Notes: a model not told the origin generated them from the sequence alone. DNA of 23,081 bases from Auxenochlorella pyrenoidosa (GCA_001430745.1 KQ482018.1:1272688-1295768); one strand, 5' to 3'; shown: positions 1 through 11,853, counted from the first letter of the stretch. Numbers and translations are program-made.

Positions 1-3000
1 CCATGGAGCGGTACCACTTGACGTGCATCAGCCGCTGGAAATCTGCGGGCAGGGCGAGGTGGGGAGGGGTTGTTGGTGTGGGTGTTGGTGTGGGTGTGGG
101 TGGGGTGGGGATGGGGTAGGGGTGGGGTTGGGTTGGGGGGCATGCAGGTACGTCGGCTGCCAGTGTGGGCGGCGCTGGCGGGCATGCCAGTGTGTCTGCT
201 CAGGGCGCAGGAGGCACAGCAGGCGGCGGGCGTCTGGGCAGCTGGGCAGGCGTGAGCGAGCTCTAGCACGGCGGCCAGGTGCCCTGCCCCTGCCCACCCA
301 CCCATGGGGTCCATGTTCTTGAACCGGTCGCTGCCGCCCTCGCGCGCCGCTTCGCGCAGCACCTTGTCCTGCAGCACGCCGGGCCAAAGTGGGGCATCTG
401 GGTGCCAGCTGCCATGCCTCGCCCCTGACCCTAGTCAGACGTCGCGCTCTCGTGCCTCTCCTGGGACCTCCCCACACTGCTGCACGCCCCTCGCACCTGC
501 CTGCCTGCCTGCCTGCCTGCCTCTGCCCCCCCCACCCCCACTTCACCCAACCCAACCCCCACCACACCACACACACAACCCACCCACCTGCTCGTCGTAC
601 GCTTCGTCCACGCCCCGCGGGTTGGGCGGCAGCATGCCGCCGCCAAAGATGCCCTGGCTGAGCGCGTCCTGGAAGCCCTCCGAGGTGACGCCCAGGGTGG
701 TCTGGAACAGCTGCGCGTTGAGCGGCAGGCTGGCGTCCCGCTTCGGGTCGGACGGCAGGCCCTTCAACAGCGCCTTGGCGCGCTCCCTGCGGGTGACGGA
801 CAGGCACCGGCAGAGGATTCGACAGTGGATTCGACAGCGGATTCGACAGTCGTGTTGGGAGCTGGAGCACAAGGCGTGGCCTTGGCCGAGTCCCAGTGTG
901 GGGCCCGGCCGCTGAGCCTAGCCACGCTGGGCTGGCACCGGGAGGGAAAGCGGGCGCCGGCCCGGCGGGAGGGAGCGTGGCTGCGCACCTGACCAGCTGC
1001 CGCGCCCGCGCCTCGTCTGCTGCCTGGTTGTCCACGCGGGGGAAGTTGAGAGCCTTGGCTGCTTCCAGCTGGACGGAGAACTGCAGGAATGGAGGGAGGG
1101 AGGGAGGGAGGGGGGATTGAGGAGGGGGGGGAAGAGTGGGTGCTCTGCAGAGCCAGCAGGTACCTGGCCCCAGCAGGGACGGCAGGGCCACGGCGGTGCG
1201 GCGCTGGGCGCCCAGCAGTGAGCTGCAGCAAGAGGCGCTCCCACCAAATCCAGCCAGCATCCCTTGTGGCGCATGCCCGCCGCCGCCGCCCCACCCCCCC
1301 ACCCACCCACCCACCCTACCCCACCCACCCCCGGAGCCCCACCTGTGGCGAGTTGTAGAAGAGGAATGGGAAGGTCTTGAGGCAGCCTGTCTGCATGGGG
1401 TCCACCCCGTCCTCACCATAGTAGAACTGCAAGGGGGAGGGGAGGGCCAGAGTAGGCAGGGGGTTGGAGAGCGTGAACCCCAACAGGGAGGGAGCTGAGA
1501 AGCGCGCTGTGAGGCGTGCTGTGAGGGGCCAGCGCCAGAGGCGCCACAGCGGGCATCTCTGGTGTGGCAGGGGTGCGGGAGCATGGACAACACGACAGCC
1601 GGGCAGGCGTTCTCTCTCGGCCCTTTTGGTGGGTACAGAGCCCTCCATGCCGCCAGCAGGACCCTGGGTCGAAGAGCTCGGGACAGCCGGGGCAGCAGCA
1701 GCCCACGTAGGCCCTTTGGGGGGGGGAGAGGCTGGGCCTGAGCGCACGCCGCACCTGCACAATCGACTTGTCGCAGTCGTCCCGCACTGTCGAGTCGTAG
1801 TGCACCTTGAGGCTCTCCAGGTTCTTCACCAGGCAGCGCTGCAGGTAGCCTGCAGGCAGCGCGGCGGCGCAGCGCGGGCGGGGCACGCGGCGTGCAGAGG
1901 TGAGCAGTGCGTCATGGCGGTGCACACTAGAGCAACCGGCAACTGGCTGCAGGGGCCACGAGGCGGCTTCGGCGCCGCTTCCGGCGGCGACAGCAAGTCA
2001 GCAGTGCTCCACGGCGCGGCGTGCACGGGTGCGGGGGCGCCCCACCTGAGCGCGAGGTCTTGACGGTGGTGTCCACCAGGCCCTCCCGCCCAGCCATGCA
2101 GTGGAAGTAATACTCCTGCGGGCGCAGGCCTGCAGGCAGGGGGGCAAGCAGGGGAGAGCTGGTCTGCACCACGCTGCCCAGCGGGCCCTGCCAGGGCGGC
2201 TCGGCTGCTGCCAGCGGGGGCCTGAGTTTAGGGCATGGCTCTATGGGAATGTCCCTGCATTGCGGTGCGCATACGGCACATCTGCCGGCAGCCCCCCCGC
2301 TCCCGCCCACCCGTGAGGAACCGGTCGCCGATGAAGCCGCCGGACCGGGCCCCCGCGTCATATGGCGCAAAGCAGGGCAGAGTCTTGCCGCTGGACATGC
2401 GCGGCACGCGGCGGCCCTCCAGCTCCTGCCAGGAGGGAGCGGGGGGGAGGGGGAAGGAGGGGGATTGGAGGGCCACCAAGCAGGAGTGGGGGAGAAGCTG
2501 GCGCCGGGGGCAACCACACAACAGCCCGGTGTTCATTCGAGGCATGCGGTAAAGCTGCAGGTTCAGCCCTAGAAGTAAACAACGGGACAAGGGGCTGGGC
2601 TGGGCTGGGCTGGGCTGGGCTGGGCTGGGCTGGCCAACCACCCCTGCCCTCTCCGCCTGGGCGCCCACCTGCTGGCCCAGCAGGCAGGAGATCTGCGAGA
2701 AGTTGACGACCGAGCCCTTGGCGCCCGTCACCGTCATGAGAGCCATCATGTTGTGCCGGAAGGCCTTGCGCTGCCCCCCGGGCAGGCAGGCCTTGACCAC
2801 CTCGCTGGACAGGGGGTGCATGGCGCCTGCACGCCACGGGCGGGGCAGGGCAAACCAATGAGGGCGAGAAGGCGCCCGGGCCGTCTGCGCTGGTTTGGCG
2901 CCCCCCGCGCGTGCCCCGACCCGCCCTGCCCCACATTCAGGCGGAGCGGCAGGGAGAGGAGGCAGCCAGGGGGCAGCGGGGGCCTCACCCGATGCCTTCA

Positions 3001-6000
3001 TGTCCAGGCCCACGCCCGCCTGCTCGGCATTGGTGCGGAAGCGCAGCGACAGAGCCTCGCGGATGGGGTCCTCCCGCGCCTCAAACGCCTCCTCCTGCAG
3101 ACCGCAGGGGCGCACAGAAGCGAGGGGTCTCAGGCCACGGTGGGAGGGGGCGGTGCGTTGGGAGGAGGAGCCGCAGGAAGGAAAGGTGCAGACGGGGTCA
3201 CCAGTGAGCATGGAGTGGGCGTCTGCAGCTGCTGTGCGCGTGCAGCAGGGCGGCGCAGCGCGGCAGAGCAGCGCGATGGGTGGGATTCAGCGCAACGGGC
3301 ATTGCGCAGGCAGCGGAGGGGGCCTCAGAACAGATCTTGGTGTGGTTTGGGTAAGGTCTCCACATGGGGTGTTCGGTATGGTGCATGATGTGAGCATCAC
3401 CGGTCCCGCGCGCAAGCGTCAAGCAGCAGAATGTCGGCGATGCAACTGGCGGACGCTCGCGCAGCTTTGATAAGGAGAAGCGAAGGGGCCTCAGAACAGA
3501 TCTTGTTGTGGTGTGGTGTGGTTTCCACAGCGCTCTGGCGAGCCTCGGTATGGTGCATGTGTGCGCATCACCGGTCCCAGCTGGGTGCAGGGTACAGCAG
3601 GGTATGCAGTGTGTGCAGAGTGCGCGTGAGTGGCATGCGGCCAACGCTGCATGACACTCGACTCGACATTCACTGCCTGTCCCTATCAAGCCAGCATGCA
3701 TCCGCAACAAGGGCCCCCCAGCGGCTGCCCACACAGCGCGCGCCGCTTGTGACCACCCACTCACATAGTCCATGCCCGCCTGCACCAGATCCAGCGGCCC
3801 GGCCATGCCCGCAAACTTGGCGGCCGCCTCGAGCGAGCGCGCGTCCGCCTGGCGCAGGATGGCCGCCCGCTCCTGCTCCGCCTGCTCCACCAGGAACACG
3901 TCCGACATGCCGCAGGTGAAGCCAAAGCGCTGGAGGAAGGCGGTGAAGAGGCGGGAGAGCGCGGCGGTGAGGGTGGAGGTCCGCTCCGCGCCGTACAGCT
4001 CCTGCGGCCGGGGGGAGGCGGGACGGGAAGGGGAGGGCCCGGGGGCGCGGATTGGTTGGGTGCACAGCCAGGTGCGCAGCCGGGTGCGCAGCTTGTGCTG
4101 GCACACGATGCGCGGTGCAGGCAAAAGTGGAGCCTGGCAGGTTGTGATGCCCAAGGCAGCCGCCGCCGCCCTGCGCCGCCGCCCGCCCCCCCCCCCCCCC
4201 GCCTCACGTAGAAGACGTGCAGCAGGCCGTGCTTGCCAAACGACGCCTTGTCCACGCAGCCGGCAATGAGCCGGTTGCGCCAGATGTGCATGTGCCCCTC
4301 GCCGTTGCCCTTGCCCCAGATGTCGTTGGGCACTTTGGAGTCGGCAAACATGTTGAAGGGCAGCTGGTCGCGCGTGTAGTGCATGAGCACGGCGGTGAAC
4401 ACCTGCGGGAGGAGAGGGGCGCAGTGGGTGGTGTGTGTGTGTGTTTGGGGAGGGGGGGGGGGGGGGGGGGGGCGACGGCGGCGGGGACGCGGTGGCAGTG
4501 GTCGTTGGCTTAGGCTCGGGGGCTCAGGGTCGAGGGCAAGATTGCGAGCAGGGGCGGGGGTATGTGCTGCGGAGGAGCGTAGCGAGACAAAAGTGCGCAG
4601 AGAACGGTGCCAGAAGGAGTTCGGGCATGCATGCGTGCAGAGCAGGGAGCAGACGCTGTTGCAGCAACCAGGGCGAGGCGCAGCCAGCTTGTGCCGGGCT
4701 GCACAACCAGACGCCTCGCTTGTAGAGTGGTTACGGGACTGCCTGCCCCACCTGCTTGCCAGTCCACAGCTTCTGCGGCTTGAGCATGGCGGGCTCCTCC
4801 ATCCAAATCTCCCAAGAGCCGCTGCGGGGGGAGGGTGGGCAGGGACAAATATGTCTGTAGGAGGAGCACAGGGGCTTGCTATGCTGGGCAGGACAGCGAG
4901 CGGGCTTGCAACACAAGGCGATGTGCAAGGGGCACGCGCATGCGACCCCTGTGCATGCCGGCTGACATAGACGAGGCACGCAAGAGTGGCGCACACATGC
5001 ATTGCCTGTGTGAAGCGCTGCCGCAGCAGTGCACCAGGGCAGCAGCGCAGCTAGCCTGGCCGCCCGGCCCCGCCGCCTCCCCAGCCCCTATCCTGCCTAC
5101 TGCCCAGCTGCTCGCTGGCTCACCTGCAGTCCTGCGCCACGCACTCGTAGATGAGCTTGCTGTACTGCGCCTGGGTCAGGAAGGTGTCCTTCATCGTCAT
5201 CAGGGTGCCCGCCACAATGTGGTCCTGCGTGCGACGGGGGGGGGGGGGGGGGCAGAGCGCGGGGCGGGTGGCGGGTGGCGGTGGGCGAGATGGGGGCTGA
5301 GGCTGCAGCAGCAAGGGGGCTCTGCCAACGAAGACGAGAGCTGCCCTGCAGGCAGCAAGGGCCTCGGAAAGGGCGGCCACCGTGTCCTGTCCTGTCCTGT
5401 CCTGGCCCCACCTGGATGAGGCCGCGCAGCGGCTTGCCGTCGGTAGGCACAAAGAACTGCTCGTCGGCGTGCACGATGTTGTACCCCTCGGCGCGTCCAA
5501 AGTGGTCCTGCAGGAGCAGAAGCAGCGGGAGGGGCAGCATGGGTCCCTGTCAGGTGGCATGCACCCTTCCGAGGTAAACGTGCAGGTCTGCTGCAGCCGC
5601 CTCCAGCTGAGCCATCCCAGCAAGTCTGGAGCAGGCCCAGCGACAAGCATCCTGCGGGGGCTTGTACCGGGCGCAGCCTGGGCGTGCCGCCGCCGCGCCT
5701 GGCTGGCCGGCTGGCAGGGGAGCGCGGCGTGGCGGGCGGGCCCACCTGCGGCAGGTGCAGGTTGATCTCGTCGCCATCAAAGTCGGCGTTGAAGGTGGAG
5801 CAGTTGGCGTAGTGGAAGCGGATGGTGCGCTCGGCTGCGAGGGCGCACAGGCAAGGGGGCGTTGCGGGCAGTGTGAACGGCGTGGGCGGCACGAGGGGTG
5901 CCGGCGCATTAGGCAGCGCATGGAGCAGGCGGCCTGTACAGCAAGCCTCGTGATGCGCTCAGCCAGATGGCTGCAGCTTGGGCGCAGGGCATGGGCGGCG

Positions 6001-9000
6001 GGCTGACGCCATCAGACAGCTGCCACGAGCCACAGGCCCCGGGCAGTGCTGTGCATGCAGCTCACAGCGCATGACGCGCGCTCGGTGCCCCATCATGCCG
6101 GGCTTGTGCAGCGTGGGCTGCCGGTTGGTCAGCATGAAGTCGCCGTCAAGCATGGTGCGGTATACAATCTGCAGTACCACGCCCACAGGGCACAGGGGGT
6201 TGGCGGGAGGGCGCGCAGCAGGGAAAAAAGCTGTGCAGGGGCTGCACCTACGCATTTTTGCAGCCGGCATCCACCCAAGCCGGGCTGTGCAGCATGTTCA
6301 TGTGCCCTGTCTCACCCGCCCGCCGCCATATTGTGGTGCTGCGGCCTTGCTTGGCGTGGCTGTGCCGCCAGCGCCGCCAACGCCGCTCAGAAGCTGCTTT
6401 GCCACTGTCTCACGGCTCTGCACAGGAAGCCGGGGAGGAAGGACTTGAGGACTTGAGAGCAGCGAACCGGCAGGACTGCTTGGCAAAGAGATGGCACACC
6501 TTGCGTTTGTGCAGCTGGCGGTGGCCGCTCACACACTGAACCATGCAGCGCGGCCCACAGCTGCTGGGGCGATTCACACCTGCTGGCGGTTCGGCAGCAG
6601 CCAGACCTGCAGGCCCGCTTGCCCGCCCACACCCACGCCCCCCCCACCTTTCTGTCCTTCTTCAGCAGGATCACCCGCCCCCGCTCGTCCTCCACCGCCA
6701 CCGCCCCGGGGTTGCGCCCGGGGCCGGCGATCACCGCCTCGCGCAGCTTGTCCACGTTCCAGGGGGTCACCCGCTCCGGAAAGGACAGGCGAGCAGCAAA
6801 GTAGGGCGGCACGCCGATCTCGCCGCCGTTCAGGAAGACGTCGGGGGAGATGACTGCGGCCGGCGGGGGGGGAGGGGGAGTTTGGCAGCTGCTGGAGAGG
6901 CTCCAACAGGGGCGATGCCCTCCAGGCAGCCACCTCGAGGAGGGCTGGTGGCACGGAGGTGTGCCCAGGCTTAGCACGTGCGAATGGGGCGCTGGGAAGG
7001 GCGGAGGATGCGCAGTGGGGGGCGCGCTTCCCAGCCCTCAGGCCTGGGCACCCCCCGACGTGGGCGGGAACCCTCCAAGCAACCCACCGGAGCGCGCCGC
7101 AAAGTTAACGCGCTTGCCCATCATGTTCTTGCGGAACAGGCCCTCCTTCTTCTCCAGCTGCTGCTTGATGCCGCTCACGCCGTGCGTGTTGTCGGCTGCG
7201 GGGGCGTGTGCACCGGTGGGGGCATGCTGGTTCAGGCGGGCGCACTGGCATAGCAGGGTGAGCGATGTATGCGTCCGCCATTGCACACACGGCACTTCCA
7301 AGGAACCCAATCTAAACAACAAATGGGGATCCGCGTGGCAGTTGCAGCTGGCCCAGAGGAGCGCGCAGGCAGGCGCTGCTGCTGGACAGGGAGGATCTAA
7401 GGTCAGCCGTTGGGAAGGGAGAGTCAGGGGCACAGCGCAAACTGCCGAACCTGAGTTGGAGTCGATGAGCGCATTCAGGCTGTTCTGCAGGTCGAGCCAC
7501 AGCCGCAGCGACTTGCCCAGCTGCGCCTGCGCCGTTTCCTCTGCAGGCGGGGTGGGGCGGGTGGGTGCGAGGCGCCTTTTGTGGGCACCAGCTCGCACAA
7601 ACAACGTGCCTGGATGTGCCTCCTTGCATCTGCAGCCGACGCCAGTCCAGCAGAGGTGCCGCTGCGCCGGCGCGCCTGCCGAGCCCACCCGCGAGCGCAA
7701 TGCATGGCGCCTCGGCAGACCTGCGCTGGCGCCCGCCGCGGCCTCCTTGTGCACCGCCAGCAGGTCCAGGTTGGCATTGATCAGCTTGACCAGCAGCACA
7801 TTCTGGGGGTGCTCATACATCTGCAGGCAGCGGAAGCCAGGCATGTGTGATGATGGGCAGCAACGTCCTGGGAGCAGGGCGCGGGCGGGGATGGCGGCAA
7901 CCGGTGCCCGGCGCCAGTCCGCCAGCTCGTCAGAGCCATCCTGATTGCCTGCTGCTGCCCGTGGCATGCAGGGTGCGGCTCGCTAGCCGCCCAGCAGGAG
8001 TCAGAACGAGGAGCGAAGGGACATGGCGGGGTTGGGGGTTGAGGTTTTGGGTTGGCAAGTTGAGGTTTGGGGGTGGCAAGGTGGGGAGGGTTGGCAGCGG
8101 GTGGGCGCCTTACCATCTCCCCAACGTGGTTGACTGGCCGGAAGCGGTTGGGAGCCACAGGCACCGTCTGCACGAAGAATTCGCGGTAGCCCTGGGTGCC
8201 CGCCGCTGCCAGCGAGCGGCCCGCGCTGTTGCCCGCCGCCACGCCGGCCGCCGCGCTGCCGGTGCGGCGCCGCTGCCGCCGTGCGACGTCTGCGGGGATC
8301 GGGAATCGGGAATGCCGGGCGCTGGGCATGCAGCATGCGGCATGCATGCTCCAGCTGCAAAGACGAGTGATGTGCAAGGCACGCAGTCGCTTCCCCTGCC
8401 CCGGCTGCCAGCCAGTCCCCACACCGCACCCCCTGGCCGCGCCCCGAGATGCCCGCCTGGGGCCCATGCCACCCCCCTCCCCTCACCGGTGGGGTAGATG
8501 TAGGCCAGGATGGGCGCGTTCAGCTCCCACATGCGGCGCAGCACCTCCCGCACCTCGGAGGGGGTGAGGTACTTTGGGTTGGCGCCGCCCACCCTGCAGG
8601 CAGGTGCGCGCATGTGCAGTTGTGAGGCGGCAGCAGGCTCAGGCCGGGCTGCGGGCGTTGGGGCGGCGGCCCGCTGAGCAGCCGCTCGAGGTGTCCGGCA
8701 TGCGCTTCACGCACTGGCAAGCGAAGCCCGCGGGTTGGGGGCCTCGGGGCGGCCAGCCGGCTCACCCGGCATCCATAGCGCTCTCCAGGGCCGCCACCCG
8801 CTTTGCCTTGCTGGTGGGCGGCTGCTTGCCCTCCTCCTCCTCCTCTCCCTCCTCCTCCTCCTCCTCGTCCCGGCCCTCCAGCTTGGCATCTACAGGAGCA
8901 GGCGGCGCGACCAAGAGAGAAGAAGACATCAGAGACCAGGCACGAGCGGCGGATCGGGCAGAGGCTCCGCCAAACCCAGAACCTTAATTGGCAGGATATT

Positions 9001-11853
9001 TGTGGAGATCAAGGCTCGAATCAGCTCGATCGCACCCCACAGTACCGAGCCAAGTTGCGCTGCTCCAGCCAGCGCTTTGTTCCCGTGGCTATACTCCCCT
9101 CCCGGCTCACCCAGCCCCTCCTTTGAGTCCTCCAGTAGCCCCTCCTTGTCCTCCCCCTCGGCCCCCTCCTCCTCCTTGGCGCCCGCCGCCTCAGCGCCGC
9201 GCTTGCGCTTGCGCCCCGCCTCTGCCGCCTGCACCCCAACCGCCAGCTCAGCCTCGAGCGTCTCCACCTCCTGCGCCATGTGGATGGACGAATGCACATG
9301 CCACCTGTTCATGCAGCCCCCGTCGAGAGGTCAAGCCCTGTGCCTGAGCGCGGCAGCACAGAATGCAAAGGCCCGGCAGCAATCCCCGGGCATGGCGCAT
9401 CCACTTGACAACCCTGACGCCCCAACGCCCCCCCCCCTCCCCGCCCCTCCCCCTTCCCCCCAGCTGCCAGCCCACCTTGGCCTCCTGCGACAGCCGCTGC
9501 AGCACCGACAGGATGGGCGTGCCCTGCACCTGGTTCTGCGCGCGCTTCTTGGCGGACAGCGGCATCATGAACAGCTTGCTGTGGCCCTCCCTGCGGGCAA
9601 GGGCCAGGGGAGGGGGGGGAAAGGGGGGGGCACAGAGAGGGTGTGGCGGGTGAGCCAGGGGTGGTGGTGGCAGCAGCGGCATTCCCAGGTCACCCTGGCC
9701 GGGCGCCATGGGAGGGCAGCATGCCCGCCCGGGTAGGCTTGCACGGCAGCTGCAGCGATGCCATGCACGCGCCAGTCCTGCGACCGGGCACAGCCCGGCA
9801 CGGCCCAGCGCGGCCCAGCGCAACCCACCGCTTGATGGTGGGGTTGTGGGCGCCGCAGTTCTGGCACTTGCCGCCTGTGGGCTGGCGCTTAAAAAAGTCG
9901 CCAATCGTGTCTATCATCGCCTCGAGCGTCTGGGCAGTCATGGCCGCCGGGCTGCGTGGGCCCATGCCTGCCAGGCGGCGGGAGGCGGCGGCGCACAGGC
10001 CGTGTGTGTGTTCAATGCAGGCATAGGGTGGTGAGCGGCGGCACGGGTCTTGTAAGCACTTCTGGCGACTCTGCTGCTGCGCTGTCCACTTGCCACTCAG
10101 CGGCTGCGCGCCCCCACCCCATCCCACCCCACCCCACCCTCGACCCCGCATACTAACACACATACGCGCAGCGCCCATGCCAGCCCGCCCCGCTCACCCT
10201 TGCCCGCCTTGGCCGCGCTGGCCTTGACACCCTTGCTGACGTCGTAGCTGAACTGCTTGGCAGCGCCGGTGTCCAGGTCACCCATCTCCATGGCGTCGTC
10301 AATCATATCCCCGCCTGCAGGCGGGAGGGAGGGGAAGGGGCAGGCGTGCTCTGGCGTGAGCCCCCAGCCGCGGGGATGCGCCATCTGCCGGGTGGCCCGG
10401 CCCGGCCCTGCCGGGCCCACCCCTCTCCCCAATGCAGAGGCCAGGTAGCTGTTTGAAAAGGTGTGTGACCCACCAGCAACACGCTCGCACAGGCAACGCG
10501 CTTAGCGGCACCAAACCAGCCCCCCCTCCCCTGCCCACCCGTCTTCTTGGCGGCGGCGCTGGTGCCCACCACCAGGCTCTGCGCCTCCACCAGCCGCCCC
10601 TGGCTCAGCAGCTGCAGGCGGCGCCGGAAGCGCTCCACCTCGCCGCCGGCCATGCGGAACTTGAAGCAGTGCAGGCAGGTGCAGCGCAGCAGCTTGTACA
10701 GCGTGCTGCAGGGGGCGATGGGTGTGGGTTTGTGGTCGGTGCGTTGTTGTGTGCTGGCGGACGGGGGGGAATAAATTCATGTCGAGCCTGTTGCAAGAGG
10801 TCCTGCCTGCCCTTGCTGGCGGGTGACGGTGGCCTAGAGGAGCTGTTGAGCAGCTGCTCGAACAGATCCGCTTATGCAGTGCGCCAGACGCCTCCACAGC
10901 ATGCTGCCAGCCTCGGCGCCGTTCGGGAGTGGCCGGCAATATCGCAGGCGGCTCTTGGTAACCCCAGCACCATGGCAGAGCCGGCTCCCGGCTCGCTCAC
11001 ATGAACACCAGCGGGTTGTACAGCGGTACTGCCAGCTCAATATGCCCAAAGTGGCCGGGGCACTCGTAGCTGCTGAGCCCGCAGGTGGTACACCTGTAGC
11101 CGGGGGGGGGTGGGGGGTTGGGGGGTGGCGAAAGCTGTAGGACAGGTGCAGCTACGGCCTGCAACTGCGCGCGTGCAGGGCAAGGCACGCCAATCTGTGG
11201 CCGTGCAACGTCAGGTTGGCCAGGCCCTGCACGGCAGCATGGATCCCTGGCTGCGACTGCCAGTCGAACAGCGACGAGTGGCTTACATCAGCGCGACAAT
11301 ACCAGTGCCAACACTCGCCGTTACATGGCTCCACCCCAGCTGTCATTGCTGCCCTCGGTTGGGCACGCCCGCATGTCGACACACGCAACGTGCCACAACG
11401 CCTAGGGATTTGCAGGGATGCCCACCAGCTGCTCCCCTCACCGCTCCTTGTGGTCCATTGGCCCAAAGGCCGGGTCGTACAGGCCCCCCCTGACGGCATT
11501 CTTCAGGTTATCGAATATGATGGGGCTGACCACCTGCTTGACACTGACCTTCCGGACCTGCAGCAGCACAGAGGGCCAAGCAACAGGGGCAGCAGGGGCG
11601 AGGAGTGTGAGCAGTGCCGCTGCAGGCGGCGGCGGCGGCAGCGGCGGCAGCAGTGCCATAGACTCCCTGTAGCCTCCGGCAGGCTGTATGAGCATGGTTG
11701 GTATTAAATAAGACTCGAGCATATGCCACAGCGCCCGCAGAGCCGCATGCAGTTGCCTGCATGGCGCCCCACCTCCTCATCGTTGAAGAAGCCAAACGAG
11801 ACGGCGACCACTTGGGCCGTGGTGATTTCTTTGCTGTGTAGATTGGACTGCAT
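1..11853 (-). CDS. NRPA1: DNA-directed RNA polymerase I largest subunit (A190), C-terminus beyond left edge
   Basis: Largest catalytic subunit of nucleolar Pol I, which transcribes the 35S/45S pre-rRNA. Exons 5'->3': 11853-11773, 11557-11442, 11093-11001, 10705-10539, 10314-10198, 9967-9829, 9590-9476, 9270-9111, 8889-8766, 8593-8487, 8289-8114, 7820-7721, 7540-7451, 7195-7088, 6853-6648, 6168-6066, 5834-5746, 5507-5412, 5224-5124, 4821-4752, 4402-4208, 4001-3765, 3094-2989, 2826-2669, 2425-2311, 2129-2046, 1849-1755, 1426-1343, 1080-989, 786-588, 368-302, 42-<1. All donors are GT, and phases match through 1277 codons. Visible motifs: N-terminal zinc site C67/C70/C77/H80 ([17 protein letters not shown]); CxxC pairs 107/110 and 226/229; [14 protein letters not shown] at 556-569; catalytic metal-A motif NADFDGDE with D685, D687 and D689; [20 protein letters not shown] near 1065-1084 leading into the trigger loop; YGEDGVD in exon 28. 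The [16 protein letters not shown] and FIGDRFLTG segments match Pol I rather than Pol II or III. Family members are usually about 1600-1700 residues (known), so roughly the last quarter (jaw and C-terminal cleft) is missing here. Residues about 300-350 form an acidic Glu-rich insert. Confidence 0.95.
497..520. repeat. (CTGC)6 tandem repeat
   Basis: Six perfect tetranucleotide units in the NRPA1 intron 369-587. Confidence 0.95.
815..850. repeat. Three 12-bp units, GGATTCGACAGY
   Basis: Three head-to-tail copies differing only at the last base, in the NRPA1 intron 787-988, close to its acceptor. Confidence 0.95.
1091..1116. repeat. (GGGA)n run
   Basis: A [18 protein letters not shown] run beginning 8 nt beyond the acceptor CAG (1081-1083) of an NRPA1 intron. 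On the sense strand it is a TCCC pyrimidine tract just upstream of that acceptor. Confidence 0.9.
1427..1754 (-). other. 328-bp NRPA1 intron, no other feature seen
   Basis: It joins SIVQ to FYYGEDGVD, a junction strongly conserved in Pol I. The content looks like ordinary GC-rich intron. Confidence 0.75.
2592..2631. repeat. (GGGCT)8 tandem repeat
   Basis: Eight perfect pentanucleotide units in the NRPA1 intron 2426-2668. The sense strand carries AGCCC units. Confidence 0.97.
3095..3764 (-). other. Longest NRPA1 intron (670 bp), non-coding
   Basis: It separates exons 22 and 23, with donor TAT|GTGAGT and acceptor CTGCAG. I see no conserved coding frame. Its main content is the internal direct duplication listed separately. 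Confidence 0.8.
3319..3578. repeat. Imperfect direct duplication, about 90-bp units
   Basis: The block at 3319-3407 recurs at 3485-3578. Both begin GGGGCCTCAGAACAGATCTT, share TCGGTATGGTGCATG, and end GCATCACCGGTCCC. The copies are offset by about 166-171 bp and separated by about 77 bp, all within one intron. Confidence 0.9.
4186..4200. repeat. Homopolymer C15
   Basis: On the sense strand this is a G15 run starting 8 nt after the donor of the NRPA1 intron 4002-4207. Confidence 0.95.
4403..4751 (-). other. 349-bp NRPA1 intron with a G21/C21 tract
   Basis: It lies between exon 20 (ends WTGKQ) and exon 21 (begins VFTAVLMHY). A GT-rich run (about 4430-4445) and a 21-G run (4452-4472, C-run on the sense strand) sit about 50-70 nt before the acceptor. 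I see nothing else in it. Confidence 0.75.
4452..4472. repeat. Homopolymer G21
   Basis: A 21-G run preceded by a short GT-repeat run (about 4430-4445). It is intronic in NRPA1 and is the longest homopolymer I noticed. Confidence 0.95.
5236..5252. repeat. Homopolymer G17
   Basis: On the sense strand it is C17, starting about 10 nt upstream of the acceptor of the NRPA1 intron 5225-5411, where a polypyrimidine tract is expected. Confidence 0.95.
5385..5404. repeat. (TCCTG)4 tandem repeat
   Basis: Four perfect units just inside the donor of the NRPA1 intron 5225-5411. Confidence 0.93.
6169..6647 (-). other. 479-bp NRPA1 intron, no other feature seen
   Basis: It lies between exon 15 (ends LLKKDRK) and exon 16 (begins [11 protein letters not shown]). 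Open frames on both strands inside it lack any recognisable protein signal. Confidence 0.75.
11094..11441 (-). other. 348-bp NRPA1 intron inside the zinc-site codon, no other feature seen
   Basis: It splits the Arg codon just before the first zinc-binding cysteine (KE-R / CTTCG). The donor is CG|GTGAGG and the acceptor CTACAG|G. No other structure was recognised. Confidence 0.8.

Noticed and set aside
28..1593. 521-residue minus-strand open frame at the left edge
   Set aside because: It runs through NRPA1 introns and uses other frames of its exons; the conserved Pol I reading requires splicing.
2592..2631. GGGCT repeat as a telomere-like or CRISPR-like array
   Set aside because: It is a short perfect pentamer microsatellite inside an intron; algal telomere repeats are TTTAGGG-like and no spacers exist.
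3761..5002. 413-residue minus-strand open frame
   Set aside because: It includes the true exon 4208-4402 in frame but otherwise reads introns and a wrong frame of exon 22.
7038..7967. 309-residue minus-strand open frame taken as one exon
   Set aside because: It contains three true NRPA1 exons, but the sequence between them does not match Pol I and has clear splice borders.
1..11853. Alternative assignment as Pol II or Pol III largest subunit
   Set aside because: Segments such as [27 protein letters not shown] and the [18 protein letters not shown] context fit Pol I best, as does the acidic insert position. The C-terminus is outside the window, so lack of a CTD was not used.
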